A stretch of DNA of 64,000 nucleotides from Anaerobaca lacustris (GTDB lineage Bacteria; Planctomycetota; Phycisphaerae; Sedimentisphaerales; Anaerobacaceae): NCBI RefSeq assembly GCF_030012215.1, contig NZ_JASCXX010000026.1, forward strand, positions 1 through 64,000, read 5' to 3'. Shown here piece after piece: positions 54,555 to 63,368 of the stretch (its first letter is position 1; each line of letters begins with the position of its first letter). The notes beneath the pieces are model-generated. The model ran no database searches. It saw only the letters and a program-made list of their open reading frames with translations, and was not told where the DNA came from. The position numbers were made by a program, and so were the translations under genes.

Positions 54555-55376
54555 ATGAACGGCAAGCCCATGTACGTTCGAAGGGCTCGGGAGCGGAGGG
54601 CCTTCACACTGATCGAGCTGCTCGTGGTCATCGCAATCATTGCGGTTCTGATGGCCGTCCTGATGCCCGCACTGCACCGGGCCCGCGAGCAGGGTCGCCG
54701 GGCCGCCTGCCTGAGCAATCTCAAGCAGTTGAGCCTCGCCTGGATCATGTACGCCGACGACAACGGCGATGTCCTGGTCAACGGCGCCACGGGCTACGGC
54801 AACCAGAACATGTCCTGGGGCGACCACACCGGCGAACCCGCCTGGGTCCGTGGGATCAGCACGGACTGGGACGAGGCCCTCGAACACATCCGAAACGGTG
54901 CCCTGTGGCCCTATCTCAAGAACGAGAAGATCTACCGTTGTCCCACAGGGAAAAAGGGAGAGGCGCTGACCTATTCGATCATGTTTTCGATGAACGCCGT
55001 CAACCATGCGCCGACCCAGGGCGTGCGGGGAGCGCACATCAAGAGGCGAAGTGAGATTCGCAATCCGGCGCCGGCCTTTCGACTGGTCTTCATCGACGAG
55101 GGCTGGATGACGGCCGATGCCTTCGCCGTCCACTACGACCAGGAGCAGTGGTGGGACGACCCGCCGGTTCGGCACGGCGACGGGACCAACGTCTCCTTCG
55201 CCGACGGCCACGCCGAGCACTGGAAATGGAGAGGCATCGATACGATCAAGCGGGCCCGGCTCGTCGCGGATACCCACCTGGGCAACTGGGTGCCGGAGAC
55301 GCAGGAGGGCTTCGAGGACCTCTATCAGATGCAGAAGGGCTGCTGGGGCAGACTCGGCTATACCCCCAGTCACTAA
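54555..55376 (+). CDS. Type II secretion/pseudopilin-like protein with H-X9-DG motif
   Basis: 273 residues. The prepilin N-terminal cleavage/methylation signal is [21 protein letters not shown] globular region follows, with FADGHAEHW preceded by RHGDG, which together give the H-X9-DG motif of the abundant planctomycete prepilin-like proteins. The related YRCPTGKK segment is also typical. Such proteins are processed by a prepilin peptidase; their roles are mostly unknown. GGAGG sits just before the ATG. Next downstream is a large LamG surface protein on the same strand, separated by a stable hairpin. Confidence 0.85.
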   Translation: MNGKPMYVRRARERRAFTLIELLVVIAIIAVLMAVLMPALHRAREQGRRAACLSNLKQLSLAWIMYADDNGDVLVNGATGYGNQNMSWGDHTGEPAWVRGISTDWDEALEHIRNGALWPYLKNEKIYRCPTGKKGEALTYSIMFSMNAVNHAPTQGVRGAHIKRRSEIRNPAPAFRLVFIDEGWMTADAFAVHYDQEQWWDDPPVRHGDGTNVSFADGHAEHWKWRGIDTIKRARLVADTHLGNWVPETQEGFEDLYQMQKGCWGRLGYTPSH

Positions 55377-55413
55377 GTCACTGAATCGAAGGCAGGGTGT
55401 GTGTCTCGGATTG

Positions 55414-55445
55414 CGGACCGAAGGCCCGTCGGCCTGCGCGGTCCG
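55414..55445 (+). terminator. Stable hairpin downstream of the pseudopilin-like gene
   Basis: Outer stem CGGACCG/CGGTCCG and inner stem AGGCC-CGTC-GGCCT. No T-run follows, so it is either a weak terminator, an mRNA-stabilising structure or a leader element of the next gene. Confidence 0.35.
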
Positions 55446-55566
55446 TCCCGGTGGAAGGTGGAGAAATCAACCGACGCGGATGGAGTCGTGTCATATCGCG
55501 GAGAAGGATGCGTACGTATGAGCGCAGCGTGATTCCATTGTTTTGTGGTTTGAAGGAGGACTGATT

Positions 55567-58419
55567 ATGCGCGTCACATTGTCTTGTCTGATCTTGCTTG
55601 TTTTGGTGCTGGCCGCCGGCAACAGCGCGTCGGCCGCCCTGGTGGGGCACTGGAGGTTTGACGAGGGCAGCGGAACAACGGCCCGCGATTCCAGTGGAAA
55701 TGGAAACGACGGCACCCTCAGCGGCGACGTGGAGTGGGCGGCGGGGCAGATCGGAAATGCGCTGCAGTTCAACGAGAACGGGTGGGTCGATTGCGGCGAC
55801 ATCCTGACGCTCACCCAGACGCTCACCATCACCTGCTGGGTGAATCCGGCGGTCCTGAGCGGCGACCGGGGGTTTGTCACGCGGGAGGCCGCCTATGCGT
55901 TCAAGTCCAGCGGCAATTTCCTGCGGTTCACGACGCCCGGCATTCTCGACTACAACGGCAACAACACGATTCTCCAGACCGACACCTGGCAGCACGTGGC
56001 GGTCACCTTCATGCCCAACCAGACCCAGGGCTGTGTGTTCTATCTTAACGGCGTCGAGACTGACCGCGTCAACAGCACCGGCCTGAACGCCGGCACCGGT
56101 CCGTTCCGCATGGGCAACAACCAGTGGGGTCAGCTTTACTCGGGCATGATCGACGATGTGCGAGTCTTCGATCACATCCTGACGCCGGAAGAGATCGTCC
56201 AGTCCATGTACGGCACAGGCCCCGAACTGGCCTCGGATCCCCAGCCCGAGGACGAGGCGACGGATGTGCCGCGCGACGTGGTGCTGAGCTGGGCGGCCGG
56301 GGAGTTCGCCGCGACGCACGATGTGTACTTCGGAGCGTCCTTCGACGACGTCAACGCCGCCAGCCGGGCCAATCCGATGGGCGTGCTGGCCAGCCAGGGG
56401 CAGGTCGCCACGGCCTATGACCCGGCCGGCCTGCTCGACTTCGAGACGACCTACTACTGGCGCGTCGATGAAGTCAACGCCGCCCCCGACAACACGATCT
56501 TCACGGGCAACGTCTGGAGCTTCACGACGGAACCGTTCGCCTATGCTGTGGAGGCGATCACAGCCACGAGCAACGGGATTTCGGACGCGGGCGTCGGACC
56601 GGAGAGAACCGTCGATGGTTCCGGCCTCAATGCCCTCGATCAGCACTCGACCCTCAGCGACGACATGTGGGTGGCCCGAGCGCCGGCCGACGAGGCCCTG
56701 TACATCCAGTACGAGTTCGATCGCGTCTACAAGCTCCACCAGCTTCTGGTCTGGAACTACAACGTGCAGTTCGAGTTGATGCTCGGTTTCGGCATCCAAG
56801 ACGTAACGGTCGAATACTCCGCCGACAGCGTCGAATGGATGAGTCTGGGCGACGTCCAGTTGAATCGGGCGACGGCCTCGGCCACGTACACCTACAACAC
56901 GACGGTGGACCTGCAAGGGGTGGCGGCGCAGTACGTTCGCCTGACGGTCAACAGCGGCTTCGGGATGCTGGGCCAGTTCGGCCTCAGCGAGGTGCGGTTC
57001 ACGTACATTCCCGCCCAGGCGCGCGAGCCGCAGCCGGCGGATGGGGCGGTCGATGTGGATGTAAACGCCTCGTTGAGCTGGCGGGCCGGCCGCGACGCCG
57101 CCTCGCACGACGTGTACTTCGGCACGAGCGTCGACGAGCTGTCGCTGGCCGCCACGTCGGATCAGGCTGTTTTCACGCCGGCCGCGATGGGCTTTGGCAC
57201 CACGTATTACTGGAGAGTCGATGAGGTCAGTGACGAGACTTGGGCCGGTGAGACGTGGAGCTTCACAACGCAGGAATATGCCTGGATCGACGATTTCGAG
57301 AGCTACACCGACGATATCGATGCCGGTGAGGCCATCTTCGACACCTGGCTGGACGGCTGGGTCAACAACACCGGATCGACGGTCGGCTATCTCGAAACCC
57401 CGTTTGCCGAGCGTTCGATCGTCCACGGCGGCAAGCAGTCGATGCCCTTGGCGTATGACAACACCACTTCGCCGTTCTACTCCGAGGCCGTACGGGCCTG
57501 GGATGCGCCGCAGGACTGGACCGGCAACGGGGCCGACACGCTGCGGCTGTTCGTCGCCGGACGGGCCCCCGCCTTCGCTGAGGCGGCCGACGGTACGATC
57601 CTGATGAACGCCATCGGCAACGACATCTGGGGCAACGCCGATCAGTTCCGCTATGTGTACAAGAACCTCAGCGGCAACGGCTCCGTTACCGCTCGCGTCG
57701 ATATGCTCGACATCAGCCCGGACATCTGGGTCAAGGCCGGCGTCATGATTCGCCAGAACGCCGAGGCCGGCGGGATCAACGTGTTCATGGCGATGACCGG
57801 CACTGGTGGCGGCGGATCAACATTCCAGCAGCGCATGACGGCCGGCGGCGCTTCGGTCTCGCAGCACACCTACCCCGACGGGCCGTTCACCGCGCCGTAC
57901 TGGGTGCGAGTTACGCGCGAAGGCAATACGCTTCGGGGATACACTTCGCCCGACGGCGAGAACTGGACGCAGCGTGGCGACACGATCACGCTGGCGATGA
58001 CCGACCCGGTGCTGATCGGCCTGGCGCTGACCAGCCACAACGTCAATCAGGCAACCAGCGCGCAGTTCTCCAACGTGGCCTTCACAGGCAACGTGACAGG
58101 CGCCTGGCAGGTGGCCGAAGTCGGTGTTGCGCAGCCCGAAGGCAATGCCGTGGCGCCGCTGTACGTGGCGTTGGAAGACGCGACCGGCCGGTCGGCAGTG
58201 GTTACCCATCCGGACGCGAACATCGTCGGCCGCTCCGGCTGGAACGAATGGCAGATCCCGCTGAGCGAGTTTGGCGGCGTCAACCTGAGCCAGGTGGACA
58301 CGATGACCATCGGCGTCGGCAATCGGACCAGCCCGACCGCCGGCGGCACCGGTCTGCTCTACATCGACGACGTCGGCTTCGGCTCGCCTGCCGGGGATGT
58401 GACCGAGGTCGCCCCGTAG
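55567..58419 (+). CDS. Secreted LamG/discoidin surface protein with inserted DUF1349-like domain
   Basis: 950 residues with a signal peptide (LSCLILLVLVLAAGNSASA) and GGAGGA before the ATG. Modules: LamG about 24-215, fibronectin-like about 225-325, discoidin about 330-485, fibronectin-like about 490-570, then a jelly-roll-like module beginning DDFESYTDDIDAGEAIF. Compared with its paralog at 166-3126, this last module is split by an extra stretch of about 160 residues (about 678-840). The insert, with YVYKNLSGNGSVTARVDML and VKAGVMIRQNAEAGGINVFM, resembles DUF1349/concanavalin-like glucan-binding domains. The paralog's second LamG is absent here. Probably cell-surface glycan binding; no enzyme motif or sorting tail was seen. 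Confidence 0.85.
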   Translation: MRVTLSCLILLVLVLAAGNSASAALVGHWRFDEGSGTTARDSSGNGNDGTLSGDVEWAAGQIGNALQFNENGWVDCGDILTLTQTLTITCWVNPAVLSGDRGFVTREAAYAFKSSGNFLRFTTPGILDYNGNNTILQTDTWQHVAVTFMPNQTQGCVFYLNGVETDRVNSTGLNAGTGPFRMGNNQWGQLYSGMIDDVRVFDHILTPEEIVQSMYGTGPELASDPQPEDEATDVPRDVVLSWAAGEFAATHDVYFGASFDDVNAASRANPMGVLASQGQVATAYDPAGLLDFETTYYWRVDEVNAAPDNTIFTGNVWSFTTEPFAYAVEAITATSNGISDAGVGPERTVDGSGLNALDQHSTLSDDMWVARAPADEALYIQYEFDRVYKLHQLLVWNYNVQFELMLGFGIQDVTVEYSADSVEWMSLGDVQLNRATASATYTYNTTVDLQGVAAQYVRLTVNSGFGMLGQFGLSEVRFTYIPAQAREPQPADGAVDVDVNASLSWRAGRDAASHDVYFGTSVDELSLAATSDQAVFTPAAMGFGTTYYWRVDEVSDETWAGETWSFTTQEYAWIDDFESYTDDIDAGEAIFDTWLDGWVNNTGSTVGYLETPFAERSIVHGGKQSMPLAYDNTTSPFYSEAVRAWDAPQDWTGNGADTLRLFVAGRAPAFAEAADGTILMNAIGNDIWGNADQFRYVYKNLSGNGSVTARVDMLDISPDIWVKAGVMIRQNAEAGGINVFMAMTGTGGGGSTFQQRMTAGGASVSQHTYPDGPFTAPYWVRVTREGNTLRGYTSPDGENWTQRGDTITLAMTDPVLIGLALTSHNVNQATSAQFSNVAFTGNVTGAWQVAEVGVAQPEGNAVAPLYVALEDATGRSAVVTHPDANIVGRSGWNEWQIPLSEFGGVNLSQVDTMTIGVGNRTSPTAGGTGLLYIDDVGFGSPAGDVTEVAP

Positions 58420-58455
58420 TTTCCAGTGAAGTAAACGGTTTCCATAGAATAGGGT

Positions 58456-58485
58456 GGGGCCTGTGTCTTCTCGGACGCAGGCCCC
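58456..58485. terminator. Hairpin between convergent genes
   Basis: A 12-bp stem, GGGGCCTGTGTC with GACGCAGGCCCC (one wobble), and a six-base loop. It is placed between the LamG stop and the convergent gene's stop. Without a T-run it is probably a weak bidirectional terminator. Confidence 0.5.
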
Positions 58486-58491
58486 GCTCCC

Positions 58492-59901
58492 TTATGGGGT
58501 CGGTCGGCCGGAGAATCGCCAGAGGATGTCGGCATCAGTCTTCTGCCGCCGCCGTCTGGCGCCGCCGTCGTTGTCCTTCCGGTCCGGGCCGATGCTGTGA
58601 AGGACGAATCCCGTTCCCTGGTGTTGGTAGCCAAGAACCTCGTCGGAGAATGGGTCCTGAGTGGTGTTGGTTTCCAGGGTGTCCAGGGTTTCGGGAAATG
58701 CGCCATGGGTCCTCTGGTATTGGATGAGGGCCAGCCCGGTCTGCGTGATGCGGATCTGGGCAACCATTCGGGTGTGCACCCGCCTGATCCTGCCGACGGA
58801 AGGCAGAAGCATGTCGGTCACGAGGCTGTGCTTTCTGGCCTTCTGAATCTGACGTTCCAGGGCCTCCGTTTTCTCGGGCGAGTGAGGTTCTTGCCAGAGC
58901 TGCACAGTTTCGCGCATCAGTCGCAGGTAGCTGGCGTGGTCGGCCAGGAAGAAGGGCCGAAATGAGATTCGATAGAGCATCACGCGCTGGACGAGTGCCG
59001 GGACATAGGCCTGGCCGGGGATGATGGGTCCCATTCTGTGCACCTCATTTATCGGCCGGCTGAAGACCCATTCGCCGAAGAGCAGACGCTCGCCGTCCAG
59101 GGCACGAATCAGGGAACCGATGTCTTCGTGTTCTGAGAGCAGCCCGCTCAGCTCATCACGGTGCCCATCCGGCGGGATTGTGATTTCGCACAGCTTGCGG
59201 ATTGTCCGGCAGGAGAAACCAACCATGTCCATGCCAACCATCTGGTCGATCAACGTGGGCTCGGCCCGCAGGGCGCTGGCGAATTTCAGTTGGACTTGTG
59301 TCAGTCTCCAGGCCTCGTCGTTTCGACCGGCCTCCGCTGCGATGCACGCCTGTGCACCGAGAATGCGGCAGAGGTTCTGCAGGTCCAGCAGATTGAGCAT
59401 GGGCACACCCATACCTGCCTCGTAATCGCGGTCGAACCGGCAGCCCGGACGTTCGGTCCCTTGCTCGACAGCCCACAGGGCCGTGCGGACGACTTCCTGC
59501 CGGAGGAGCTGTTCGAGCTCGCGACGTTCGTCCGCATCGAGCGATTCTCTCACCAATCTGTTGGACAGATCGCCGAGGTAGCCCAGGATGTCCCTTAGCT
59601 TCTCCCGCCGGATGGATTTCTCCCCAGGCAGAGCCGCGATGTCTGCCACGCCTCTCTCTGGAACCGGCATTGCCTTGAGCAACATCGCGGCGCTTTGATA
59701 GAGCAACGCGGCGTTCTCCGGCTCCGACACCTGCGGCGGGATGATGTCTGCGATGCACATGGGCCGGCCGTCGCTCTTCAAGGCGGCATAGGCTCGCCGG
59801 AGCTTGACGGCCGAGATGCCCACCCATGCCGTGTAGACAAGGCCCAACGCCAGAATGACGATGGCGCCGCCGGTCAGGATCCTCACGTATCTTCTTGGCA
59901 T
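58492..59901 (-). CDS. Membrane-anchored protein with pseudopilin-like C-terminus, unknown function
   Basis: 469 residues. One N-terminal membrane helix (about 8-30) is followed by a long helical region. The C-terminal 90 residues follow a pattern common in planctomycete proteins: ALIQYQRTHGAFPETLDTLE, then DPFSDEVLGYQHQG and LHSIGPDRKDNDGG. This tail resembles the end of GspG-type pseudopilins, where the terminal DGG loop binds calcium. No enzyme motif was seen. AAGGAG lies before the ATG. It starts 20 bases after the anti-sigma-like gene, so it belongs to the ECF sigma operon and may be part of its output or sensing arm. Confidence 0.7.
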   Translation of the reverse strand: MPRRYVRILTGGAIVILALGLVYTAWVGISAVKLRRAYAALKSDGRPMCIADIIPPQVSEPENAALLYQSAAMLLKAMPVPERGVADIAALPGEKSIRREKLRDILGYLGDLSNRLVRESLDADERRELEQLLRQEVVRTALWAVEQGTERPGCRFDRDYEAGMGVPMLNLLDLQNLCRILGAQACIAAEAGRNDEAWRLTQVQLKFASALRAEPTLIDQMVGMDMVGFSCRTIRKLCEITIPPDGHRDELSGLLSEHEDIGSLIRALDGERLLFGEWVFSRPINEVHRMGPIIPGQAYVPALVQRVMLYRISFRPFFLADHASYLRLMRETVQLWQEPHSPEKTEALERQIQKARKHSLVTDMLLPSVGRIRRVHTRMVAQIRITQTGLALIQYQRTHGAFPETLDTLETNTTQDPFSDEVLGYQHQGTGFVLHSIGPDRKDNDGGARRRRQKTDADILWRFSGRPTP

Positions 59902-59921
59902 ATTGCGTCTCCTTGTGGCTC

Positions 59922-60359
59922 TCAGGCGCCGTTGTGACCCGCCTCATCCAGCAGCCGGCGAAGGGTTTCCGCGCGGCGGCGGATCGCCTTGGGGTCCAAC
60001 GGCCGTGAGAGGCGCAGTGAACTGAGGCGGCCGAGTGTGTTTGTACTCCACGTCACAGACGAGTCCTCGTTCGCGTTGCCGACCCGTGTCACAGGGCCGG
60101 CTGAGGCGGCGTACGGCTGCTTCAGGGGCGTGATGCGGTTGACGAAGTGGTTCGCGCCCGAGGCGATCAGGAAGGTCGCAGCGGCGGAAAGCGCCAGTCG
60201 TCGCAACGGGACATACCAGGGAAGTTCCACCGGGGAGCGATTCCACGCCTGTCTGGCGGCCGTTGTGACCCGGTCGTGAAGTTGAGACGATGGGGCTGCA
60301 AAACGTGCATGCCCAAGCAAACGTTCGATATCCATGTCTGTCGATCCCGGCTCGTTCAT
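59922..60359 (-). CDS. Probable anti-sigma factor
   Basis: 145 residues, beginning two bases after the sigma-factor stop. A short cytoplasmic N-terminus (about 1-48) is followed by one membrane helix (about 50-68, LALSAAATFLIASGANHFV) and an outer tail of about 75 residues. Size, topology and position fit an anti-sigma factor, but no zinc-binding HxxxCxxC motif is visible, so it is not a ZAS-type anti-sigma factor. Assignment rests mainly on context. Confidence 0.55.
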   Translation of the reverse strand: MNEPGSTDMDIERLLGHARFAAPSSQLHDRVTTAARQAWNRSPVELPWYVPLRRLALSAAATFLIASGANHFVNRITPLKQPYAASAGPVTRVGNANEDSSVTWSTNTLGRLSSLRLSRPLDPKAIRRRAETLRRLLDEAGHNGA

Positions 60360-60361
60360 AC

Positions 60362-60895
60362 TCAGTGATCTTTCAGCAGTGTTCGCAGCCGCTCCATCCC
60401 ATAGCGGTAGCGACTGGCGGCCGTGTTCACGGAGATCCCCAGGAGCTGGGCGATCTCTTGAAACGTCTTGTCCCGATACACCTTCAATACCACCACTTGA
60501 CGCTGGGACTCCGGCAGGCGGGCCAAAGCGACCGCCAGCAGGTCCACCAGATCGCTCTGTTCCCGGGCGGCCTCCGACGCCACCAGCCAGGCCGCCTTGG
60601 GAACCGCGTTCTTTCCATCCCGCAGGCGCCGACGCCTGTGTGAGACGGCTTCGTTGCGGGCGATCCGGTAGACGTAGGCGTTCAGACATCGGGCCCGGGC
60701 CAGCTTGTGGTGTTTTCCTGCAATCCGGGCGAAGACGGTCTGAAGGACGTCCTCGGCATCATGGCGGCAGCAGAGCGTCGCCGACAGATACGCAAGCAGG
60801 TCGTCTGCGTACCGTTGCCAGATCAGCTCGACCGCCGCCGGATCGTCCCGCCCCAGCGCCGCCCGTATCGTGTCATCGTCCGAACGCTTGTCCAA
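60362..60895 (-). CDS. ECF-family RNA polymerase sigma factor
   Basis: 177 residues. The region-2 core is DDLLAYLSATLCCRHDAEDVLQTVFARI, shown here by its DAEDVLQTVFARI part. Region 4 is ALARLPESQRQVVVLKVYRD followed by the helix-turn-helix TFQEIAQLLGISVNTAASR. Regions 1.1 and 3 are absent, as in the ECF class. It directs RNA polymerase to alternative promoters. It is followed by the probable anti-sigma gene and a membrane protein. The spacer upstream separates it from the divergent nqr operon; a link to nqr regulation is possible but unproven. Confidence 0.9.
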   Translation of the reverse strand: MDKRSDDDTIRAALGRDDPAAVELIWQRYADDLLAYLSATLCCRHDAEDVLQTVFARIAGKHHKLARARCLNAYVYRIARNEAVSHRRRRLRDGKNAVPKAAWLVASEAAREQSDLVDLLAVALARLPESQRQVVVLKVYRDKTFQEIAQLLGISVNTAASRYRYGMERLRTLLKDH

Positions 60896-61063
60896 ATTCC
60901 TTGTCCCCAGCCCAGAGGCCTGTTCTCATAGTAAGACGCCCTGAACCCGACGGCTTTGTCTGCGTAAAACAGAATCTTTCGTCTATCTTGACATGAGAAG
61001 GGACACAAAGGAACATGTATCGATCGGATATGGCGACGTGCATCTGGCCAAAGGTGTCCATGG

Positions 61064-62113
61064 ATGGCTGAGGAACGCAAGCTCAAGAGAATCCTGCTGA
61101 AGCAGCCGGCCATACGCCGGGTCCTGCTGGCCCTGCTGCCCTGCGTGGCGGGGGCGGTCTACTTCTTCGGCTGGCGAAGCCTGTTTCTGATCGTCTGGGC
61201 CGGCGTCGTCGGCTTCGTGGTCGAATGGATCTTCGCGCGCCGACGCAAGGAGCCGGTCAGCGAAGCGGTTTTCGTCACCACGACCCTGTTTGCCCTCGTC
61301 ATGCCGCCGACGGTCTCTTGGCACGTTTTGACGATCGGCGTAGTCTTTGCCGTGATGTTCGCCAAGGAGATCTTCGGCGGTTTCGGTCGCAACATCTTCA
61401 ATCCGGCCCTGGCCGGACGATGCTTCGTCTACGTCTGCTTCCCCGTGGCCCTGACCGCCACCTGGGCTCCGGCTGCCGACGGCCTCACAGGCGCCCTGAA
61501 CGTCTGGACCACCGCGTCCGGCCCCGACGCCATCACAGGGGCAACACCCTTGGCCAATCTCAAGGCCGGCAAGATCGTGTTGAGTTCCGATTCGTCCGCG
61601 ACCTCTCAGATTCCGGTCGACATTGACGAGGGGACGACGGTTGAGTTGAGGCGAAGCGCCCTTTTCCGGGCCTTGGCCCTGGGGCGAATCAGCGGCACGA
61701 TGGGGGTGACCAGCGCGCTGCTCATCACGATCGGCGGCCTCTATCTGTTCTGGACGAAAACGGCCAACCGGACGATCATCGTGACGCTCATCGTCACCTA
61801 CGCGGCCCTCAGCCAGACTCTCCATTCACTCGGCGTCGCGCCCGTGCCGGCCGCCTGGACGGCGGTGCTCGGCGGCGGTTTCCTGTTCGGCGCGTTCTTC
61901 ATGGCCACCGATCCGGTCAGCGCGCCGAAGACGAATCTCGCCAGGATCATCTACGCGATCATCATCGGCGTCTGCACCGTTGTGATCCGCAACTTCTCGA
62001 TTTTCAACGGCGGCCTGATGTTCTCGATCCTGATCGGCAACATGTTCGCACCGATCCTCGACTACGCCGTTCGCGCGCGTCAATCGGCCAAGAAAGCCGG
62101 AAAGGGGGCGTGA
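61064..62113 (+). CDS. nqrB: Na+-translocating NADH:quinone reductase subunit B
   Basis: 349 residues, inner-membrane subunit with about nine or ten helices. FGGFGRNIFNPALAGRCFV is the NqrB/RnfD signature, and DAITGATPL contains the Thr that carries covalent FMN. It forms the core of the sodium-pumping Nqr complex. Its length is shorter than Vibrio NqrB and close to RnfD, but the following C, D and E subunits read as Nqr. No nqrA or rnfC gene precedes it; the upstream neighbour is a divergent ECF sigma gene. A perfect TTGACA lies at 60988, but no good -10 box follows. Confidence 0.87.
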   Translation: MAEERKLKRILLKQPAIRRVLLALLPCVAGAVYFFGWRSLFLIVWAGVVGFVVEWIFARRRKEPVSEAVFVTTTLFALVMPPTVSWHVLTIGVVFAVMFAKEIFGGFGRNIFNPALAGRCFVYVCFPVALTATWAPAADGLTGALNVWTTASGPDAITGATPLANLKAGKIVLSSDSSATSQIPVDIDEGTTVELRRSALFRALALGRISGTMGVTSALLITIGGLYLFWTKTANRTIIVTLIVTYAALSQTLHSLGVAPVPAAWTAVLGGGFLFGAFFMATDPVSAPKTNLARIIYAIIIGVCTVVIRNFSIFNGGLMFSILIGNMFAPILDYAVRARQSAKKAGKGA

Positions 62114-62736
62114 TGCGAGAGAAGCGCTGGTTCCCCATTCTGTATATGTTCGTCGTAACGGCGTTCTTCAGCTCGATCGTGATCGGCGTCACCAGCCTGA
62201 CGCGCCGGCGTGTTGAGGCCAACGCGACACTGGCCTTCGAGCGGGCCGTGCTCGAAGTCGTGCCCGACTTGTTCGACGCGCCGCCGAGCAACGCGGAGGT
62301 TCACCCGCGTTTCGTCGAGCTGGTTGCCGAACCGATGGCGTCCTCCGGCGGGGCCTACACCGTGACGAAGGACGGCCGGCTCGTGGCCTATGCGCTGCCG
62401 TTTCTGGGCCAGGGGTTCTGGGCGCCGATCGGCGGCGTCATCGGCATCGATGCGGACGCAAAGACCGTCACGGGAATCGCCTTCTACGAGCAGAACGAAA
62501 CGCCGGGCCTCGGCGCCGAGATCACCAAGGCCCCGTTTCGCAGCCAATTCAAGAGGAAAGTGCTCACCGACCAGGGCGCGCCGCTTGGCATGAGGCGTCC
62601 CGGCGCCGAGTTGGACGAAAGCAGCGTCCATGCGATCACCGGGGCCACGCAGACCAGCACCCGGCTCGAAGGGATCATCAATGCGGCCCTGACCGAATGG
62701 CGATCGAAGATGGGCGAGGAGGGCACGCGACCATGA
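62113..62736 (+). CDS. nqrC: Na+-translocating NADH:quinone reductase subunit C
   Basis: 207 residues with one N-terminal membrane helix (about 6-28) and an FMN-binding outer domain. GVIGIDADAKTVTGIAFYEQ and NETPGLGAEI are typical, and HAITGATQTSTRL contains the Thr that carries covalent FMN. It overlaps the nqrB stop by one base (TGATG). It passes electrons between the flavins of the complex. The protein is shorter than Vibrio NqrC and near RnfG in length, mostly through a reduced N-terminal part of the outer domain. Confidence 0.88.
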   Translation: MREKRWFPILYMFVVTAFFSSIVIGVTSLTRRRVEANATLAFERAVLEVVPDLFDAPPSNAEVHPRFVELVAEPMASSGGAYTVTKDGRLVAYALPFLGQGFWAPIGGVIGIDADAKTVTGIAFYEQNETPGLGAEITKAPFRSQFKRKVLTDQGAPLGMRRPGAELDESSVHAITGATQTSTRLEGIINAALTEWRSKMGEEGTRP

Positions 62737-63368
62737 CTCCTGCCGCCACCGAATCCGAGAACAAGAAGATCATCCTCACCGGCCTCTGGCGCGACAACCC
62801 GATCTTCAAGCAGGTGCTCGGCATCTGCAGCACGCTGGCGGTGACCAACCTGGTGCTCAATACGATGGTGATGTGCGTGGCGCTGGTGTTCACGCTCTCC
62901 CTGAGTTCGGCCACCGTCTCGCTCCTGCGGACGCTGACCCCGCGCAACATCCGGATGATGGTCGAGACGCTGATCATCGCGTTCTACGTCATCATCGTGG
63001 ACGTCGTGCTGAAGGCCTACTGGCCCGATATGAGCGGCAACCTCGGTCCTTACGTTGGCCTGATCATCACCAACTGCATCGTCATGGGCCGCTGCGAGGC
63101 GTTCGGCAACAGCAATCCGCCGGGCCGCGCGTTCCTGGATGGTACGTTCAGCGCGCTGGGCTACTCGTTCGTCCTGCTGATCATCGCGACGTTCCGCGAG
63201 GTGCTCGGGATGGGGACCTTCGCCGGACTGGCGGTGCCGTTCTTCTCCGGGCCGGCGTGGGACAAGTGGATCATCATGGTCATGCCGCCGGGGGCCTTCT
63301 TCATGCTGGCCATCGTGATATGGGTGTTCCGGTCGATCCAGATCGGACAGGAGGCGAAGAGCAAATGA
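62733..63368 (+). CDS. nqrD: Na+-translocating NADH:quinone reductase subunit D
   Basis: 211 residues, the usual NqrD length, with six membrane helices. LGICSTLAVTN and LIITNCIVMGRCEAFGNSNP are family signatures; the Cys in the half-membrane helices form the shared iron site with NqrE. The start overlaps the nqrC stop (ATGA), with AGGAGG ten bases upstream. It is part of the membrane ion channel of the complex. Confidence 0.92.
   Translation: MTPAATESENKKIILTGLWRDNPIFKQVLGICSTLAVTNLVLNTMVMCVALVFTLSLSSATVSLLRTLTPRNIRMMVETLIIAFYVIIVDVVLKAYWPDMSGNLGPYVGLIITNCIVMGRCEAFGNSNPPGRAFLDGTFSALGYSFVLLIIATFREVLGMGTFAGLAVPFFSGPAWDKWIIMVMPPGAFFMLAIVIWVFRSIQIGQEAKSK

Noticed and set aside
55378-57426. 682-codon open frame opposite the LamG protein
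   Set aside because: Shadow frame; the plus strand has signal peptide, modules and GGAGGA.
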